In this document: one piece after another, positions 61,234-64,000 of the stretch
Layout: every line of letters begins with the position of its first letter
Numbering within the stretch: position 1 is the stretch's first letter
Source: Tateyamaria sp. syn59
GTDB lineage: Bacteria; Pseudomonadota; Alphaproteobacteria; Rhodobacterales; Rhodobacteraceae
Assembly: GCF_007995245.1 (NCBI RefSeq)
Contig: NZ_VCBA01000004.1
Location: 62,001-126,000, forward strand
Direction of reading: 5' to 3'
DNA: 64,000 nucleotides
Made by a program: the position numbers and the translations under genes
Notes under the pieces: model-generated
The model's input: the letters and a program-made list of their open reading frames with translations, nothing else
Database searches by the model: none
Told to the model about the DNA's origin: nothing

Positions 61234-62910
61234 TCAGAACAGCCCTTCGATCTGGCCGTCATCGTTCAGCATGATGCTTTCGGCTGATGGCACGCGCGGC
61301 AGGCCCGGCATGGTCATGATCTCACCGCAGACCGCGACGATGAACCCGGCACCAGCACTCAGACGCACCTCACGCACGGGCACCGAATGGCCCGTGGGCG
61401 CACCGCGCAGGTTTGGATCGGTCGAGAACGAGTACTGTGTTTTCGCCATGCAGACCGGCAGATGGCCATAGCCCTGCTCTTCCCACAGCTTCAGCTGATC
61501 GCGGATCTTCTTATCCATCAGCGCCTCGTCCGCGCGGTAGATGCGCTTGGCGATGGTCTGGATCTTCTCGGCGAGCGGCATGTCATCCGGATAGATAGGA
61601 GAGAAGTTGGCCGTGTCAGCATCTGCCAGCTCCGCCACCTTAGTCGCCAGATCGGCAGAACCTTCCGATCCCAGTTCCCAGTGGCGCGACAGGATGGCCT
61701 CGGCCCCTTGCTCGGCCACGAAGTCCTTGACCGCTTGGATCTCTGCATCGGTGTCGGTGACAAAATGGTTGATCGCCACGACCACCGGCACGCCAAAGGA
61801 TTTGAGGTTCTCGATGTGACGGCCCAGGTTCGGGCAGCCCGCCTTCACGGCGTCCACATTCTCAGCGCCCAGATCAGCCTTGGCCACGCCGCCGTTCATC
61901 TTCATCGCACGTACGGTGGCCACACAGACAACAACGGAGGGCGCGAGGCCCGCCTTGCGGCATTTGATGTTCATGAATTTCTCAGCACCGAGGTCCGCAC
62001 CAAAGCCCGCCTCAGTCACGACATAATCCGTCAGCTTCAGCGCCGTGGTCGTGGCGATCACCGAGTTACAGCCGTGCGCGATGTTCGCGAATGGGCCACC
62101 GTGAACGAAGGCCGGGTTGTTCTCCAGCGTCTGCACGAGGTTCGGCTGCATCGCGTCCTTCAGCAGCACGGTCATCGCCCCATCCGCCTTGATGTCGCGG
62201 ACAAAGACAGGGCTGCGGTCGCGCCGATAGGCCACGATCATATCGCCCAGACGCTTCTGCAGGTCCTTGAGGTCTTTGGCCAGACACAGGATCGCCATAA
62301 CCTCGGACGCGACAGTGATGTCAAACCCGGCTTCCCGCGGGAAACCGTTTGCCACACCGCCCAAAGATGCGGTGATCTGGCGCAACGCACGATCATTCAT
62401 ATCAACCACACGGCGCCACACAACGCGGCGGGTGTCGATCTCAAGCTCATTGCCCCAGTAGATATGGTTGTCGATCATCGCCGAAAGCAACGAGTGGGCC
62501 GAGGTGATGGCGTGGAAGTCGCCCGTGAAGTGCAGGTTCATCTCTTCCATCGGCACGACCTGGGCATAGCCGCCACCAGCGGCCCCACCCTTCATGCCGA
62601 AGTTCGGGCCAAGCGACGCCTCGCGGATACAGACGCAGGCGTTCTTGCCGATGCGGTTCAGACCGTCACCCAGACCCACGGTCGTGGTGGTCTTGCCCTC
62701 GCCCGCAGGGGTGGGGTTGATGGCGGTCACAAGGATCAGCTTGCCGTTCGCGCGGTCCTGCACCGAGTTGATGAAGGATTGGCTCACCTTCGCCTTGTCA
62801 TGGCCATAGGGCAGCAGGTCGGCACTTTCGATGCCCAGCTTGGCACCGATCTCCTGGATCGGCTTCTTGTTCGCCTCGCGCGCGATTTCGATGTCGGATT
62901 TGTAGGCCAT
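61234..62910 (-). CDS. fhs: Formate--tetrahydrofolate ligase
   Basis: Fhs makes 10-formyl-tetrahydrofolate from formate, THF and ATP. The ATG at 62910, with GGAGAG upstream, gives 558 aa. The P-loop is [17 protein letters not shown]. Further family segments are [41 protein letters not shown] and [26 protein letters not shown]. It feeds FolD. In marine roseobacters this pathway handles formate and methyl groups from osmolytes such as DMSP; that context is inferred. Confidence 0.97.
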   Translation of the reverse strand: MAYKSDIEIAREANKKPIQEIGAKLGIESADLLPYGHDKAKVSQSFINSVQDRANGKLILVTAINPTPAGEGKTTTTVGLGDGLNRIGKNACVCIREASLGPNFGMKGGAAGGGYAQVVPMEEMNLHFTGDFHAITSAHSLLSAMIDNHIYWGNELEIDTRRVVWRRVVDMNDRALRQITASLGGVANGFPREAGFDITVASEVMAILCLAKDLKDLQKRLGDMIVAYRRDRSPVFVRDIKADGAMTVLLKDAMQPNLVQTLENNPAFVHGGPFANIAHGCNSVIATTTALKLTDYVVTEAGFGADLGAEKFMNIKCRKAGLAPSVVVCVATVRAMKMNGGVAKADLGAENVDAVKAGCPNLGRHIENLKSFGVPVVVAINHFVTDTDAEIQAVKDFVAEQGAEAILSRHWELGSEGSADLATKVAELADADTANFSPIYPDDMPLAEKIQTIAKRIYRADEALMDKKIRDQLKLWEEQGYGHLPVCMAKTQYSFSTDPNLRGAPTGHSVPVREVRLSAGAGFIVAVCGEIMTMPGLPRVPSAESIMLNDDGQIEGLF

Positions 62911-63084
62911 GATGCTCTCCGCAGTCCTTGGATTGGGCACGTCTTTCGTGGCCTGCATACAGGCGCATGCCTAGGGGTCATGCGCGCGATTCCGACATTT
63001 TGGACGATATCAGCGGCCCAATTGGAACCAAGGGTTTCATTTCGGAAACGATGGGAACGCCCGCGAAACCTATGACGTGCCGCG

Positions 63085-63684
63085 TCAGCCTGCGCGCGCG
63101 GCCTCAAGATGCGACCATACGGGTTGGTCCGGCACATGCAGCGTCAGCACATCGCCCACGGCCAACGGCCCGCCATGCTCGACCCACGCCGTCACCCCGC
63201 GCCGTCCCTTCGCCGCAGGCTTATAGCGCGCGCCGAACCCTTCGGCCTCCACCTCGATCTCCTTGCCGGGAAAGATGCAGGGGCGGTTTTCGATATCGAT
63301 GGCAATGCCCACACCGCTTTCCGACATCAGGCGCGAGGCAGGCGGGACGTGGGTGAAATCGGGAATACCCTCGATCACTAGCGATGCGCCGACCCAGGAC
63401 GGGTCGATCCGCTCCAAACCCATGGCCTCAGCCGTCAGCGCAAGTTCTTCGGCGCTGACGATACACAATTGACGCGTATTCCTGATCTCGGTGCCCGGTG
63501 TGTACTGGCTGCGCACACGGGCGCAGGACGGACGGGTTGGCCCGCCATGATCTTCGCCCGGAAAGCCGTCCAACGTGACCTGGACCGCATCCGCAGGAAC
63601 CGCCCGCAGGCTCACGGCACGGCTTGGAACATGGCCCAGCCAAGTGATGGTTCCGGTAAAAGACGTGGGCTTCAACGCAGGCAT
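63085..63684 (-). CDS. MOSC domain-containing protein
   Basis: The ATG at 63684 gives 199 aa. The MOSC core is visible: GFPGEDHGGPTRPSCARVRSQYTPGTEIRNTRQLCIVSAEEL, then LVIEGIPDFTHVPPASRL and the end YKPAAKGRRGVTAWVEHGG. It has a cysteine in GPTRPSC. MOSC domains bind or transfer sulfur and molybdenum cofactor; this stand-alone form has no fixed function. Known partners are not beside it. Confidence 0.9.
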   Translation of the reverse strand: MPALKPTSFTGTITWLGHVPSRAVSLRAVPADAVQVTLDGFPGEDHGGPTRPSCARVRSQYTPGTEIRNTRQLCIVSAEELALTAEAMGLERIDPSWVGASLVIEGIPDFTHVPPASRLMSESGVGIAIDIENRPCIFPGKEIEVEAEGFGARYKPAAKGRRGVTAWVEHGGPLAVGDVLTLHVPDQPVWSHLEAARAG

Positions 63685-63720
63685 GATCGTGACCTTTTCG
63701 AAATTCTGACACCGCGCACT

Positions 63721-63745
63721 AAAAGGCCCCGCACGCGGCGGGGCC
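63721..63745 (-). terminator. Terminator after ftsH
   Basis: GGCCCCGC (63725-63732) and GCGGGGCC (63738-63745) form a perfect 8-bp stem with a 5-nt loop. On the minus strand TTTT follows. It lies 39 bases after the ftsH stop. Confidence 0.75.
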
Positions 63746-63783
63746 AATGACTTTTTGTGACGCTGATTTCAGCAAATGGAATG

Positions 63784-64000
63784 TCAGGTCGGTTCCGGTT
63801 CCATGCCACCATCGCCGGAAGGGCCGGACTTCTTCTTGGCCTTGGGGATGGCGGTGAGGCTCGGCTTCTTGTCCTCGACCTTGGACCCACCCTCATCATC
63901 GTCGGGCGCATGCGGGGGATCGCCGCGCATCACGCGCTCGATCTCTTCGCCGGTCAGGGTCTCGTACTCCAGAAGGCCCTGCGCCAAACGCTCGAACTCT
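63784..64000 (-). CDS. ftsH: ATP-dependent zinc metalloprotease FtsH, C-terminal end (5' part outside)
   Basis: Only the last 72 codons are inside the window. The conserved C-terminal segment EFERLAQGLLEYETLTGEEI is followed by ERVMRGDPP, as in alphaproteobacterial FtsH. A charged tail of about 45 residues follows, rich in aspartate, glutamate, lysine and proline. FtsH degrades membrane and short-lived cytosolic proteins at the inner membrane. The catalytic parts lie beyond the window end, so their state cannot be judged. Confidence 0.9.
   Translation of the reverse strand, partial: EFERLAQGLLEYETLTGEEIERVMRGDPPHAPDDDEGGSKVEDKKPSLTAIPKAKKKSGPSGDGGMEPEPT

Noticed and set aside
61387-63075. 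Open frame of 562 codons on the plus strand
   Set aside because: It is a shadow of fhs on the opposite strand, without domain similarity.

Overview
The window looks like a chromosomal segment of a marine alphaproteobacterium of the Rhodobacteraceae/Roseobacter group. I infer this from the high-GC coding style, the dense operons with ATGA start/stop overlaps, the aa3-type cytochrome oxidase assembly cluster (ctaC-ctaB-small ORF-ctaG-ctaE-surf1) beside tldD, the lysC/ptsP neighbourhood, a GTTC-N7-GTTC LexA box of the alphaproteobacterial type, and pilins of the form G|AVTVDWVV. No rRNA, tRNA, CRISPR array, transposase or prophage gene was seen. Both ends are cut inside genes: a sugar ABC ATPase on the left and ftsH on the right.

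Layout. 1-4.2 kb: end of an ABC ATPase gene, ptsP (nitrogen PTS enzyme I) and a DUF4344 metallopeptidase. 4.2-7.3 kb: minus-strand run NUDIX, DUF1178, SDR, lysC. 7.5-10 kb: modABC molybdate uptake. 10-14.3 kb: EcsC, GNAT, flavin reductase, CatB/Vat-like acetyltransferase, a small lipoprotein and an RTX protein. 14.3-18.4 kb: SulP transporter, GAF-EAL phosphodiesterase, methyltransferase. 18.5-20.7 kb: mtnP-lysE-apt, in which MTA phosphorylase releases adenine and Apt recaptures it. 20.7-26.5 kb: SDR, SGNH hydrolase, FAD oxidase, MBL protein, GNAT, M16 peptidase. 26.5-32.2 kb: thrC and the cytochrome c oxidase cluster. 32.4-38.6 kb: tldD, then dprA and topA behind a LexA box, then a MarR regulator divergent from a tiny secreted protein.

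38.8-41.5 kb: the succinyl-CoA:3-ketoacid CoA-transferase genes scoA and scoB, with a LOV blue-light sensor kinase-like gene between them that lacks the usual phospho-acceptor histidine. 42.7-55.8 kb: a tad/flp pilus locus holding two short pilins, cpaB, cpaC, an OmpA-like lipoprotein, cpaE, cpaF, tadB, tadC, two TPR lipoproteins, the prepilin peptidase, an uncharacterised AAA ATPase and an overlapping dehydrogenase. 56-59.7 kb: ligase-associated helicase and PdeM, and a thioesterase. 59.7-64 kb: one-carbon metabolism (folD, fhs), a secreted unknown, a MOSC protein and the ftsH end.

The most unusual non-coding structure is a set of small repeats. (i) Two copies of a phased 11-bp array, GTGYACG x3 then GTGAC, lie upstream of mtnP and of the helicase. 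(ii) Two copies of an element begin CTGACGCC and then form two hairpins, the second with a TGT loop; one copy fits exactly between two convergent stop codons. (iii) Three 18-nt hairpins are tagged with GTAR, like REP elements. (iv) Two copies of a repeat begin TTCTTCTCTTTGA. In addition, the flp leader holds a hairpin whose loop is complementary to the pilin Shine-Dalgarno sequence.
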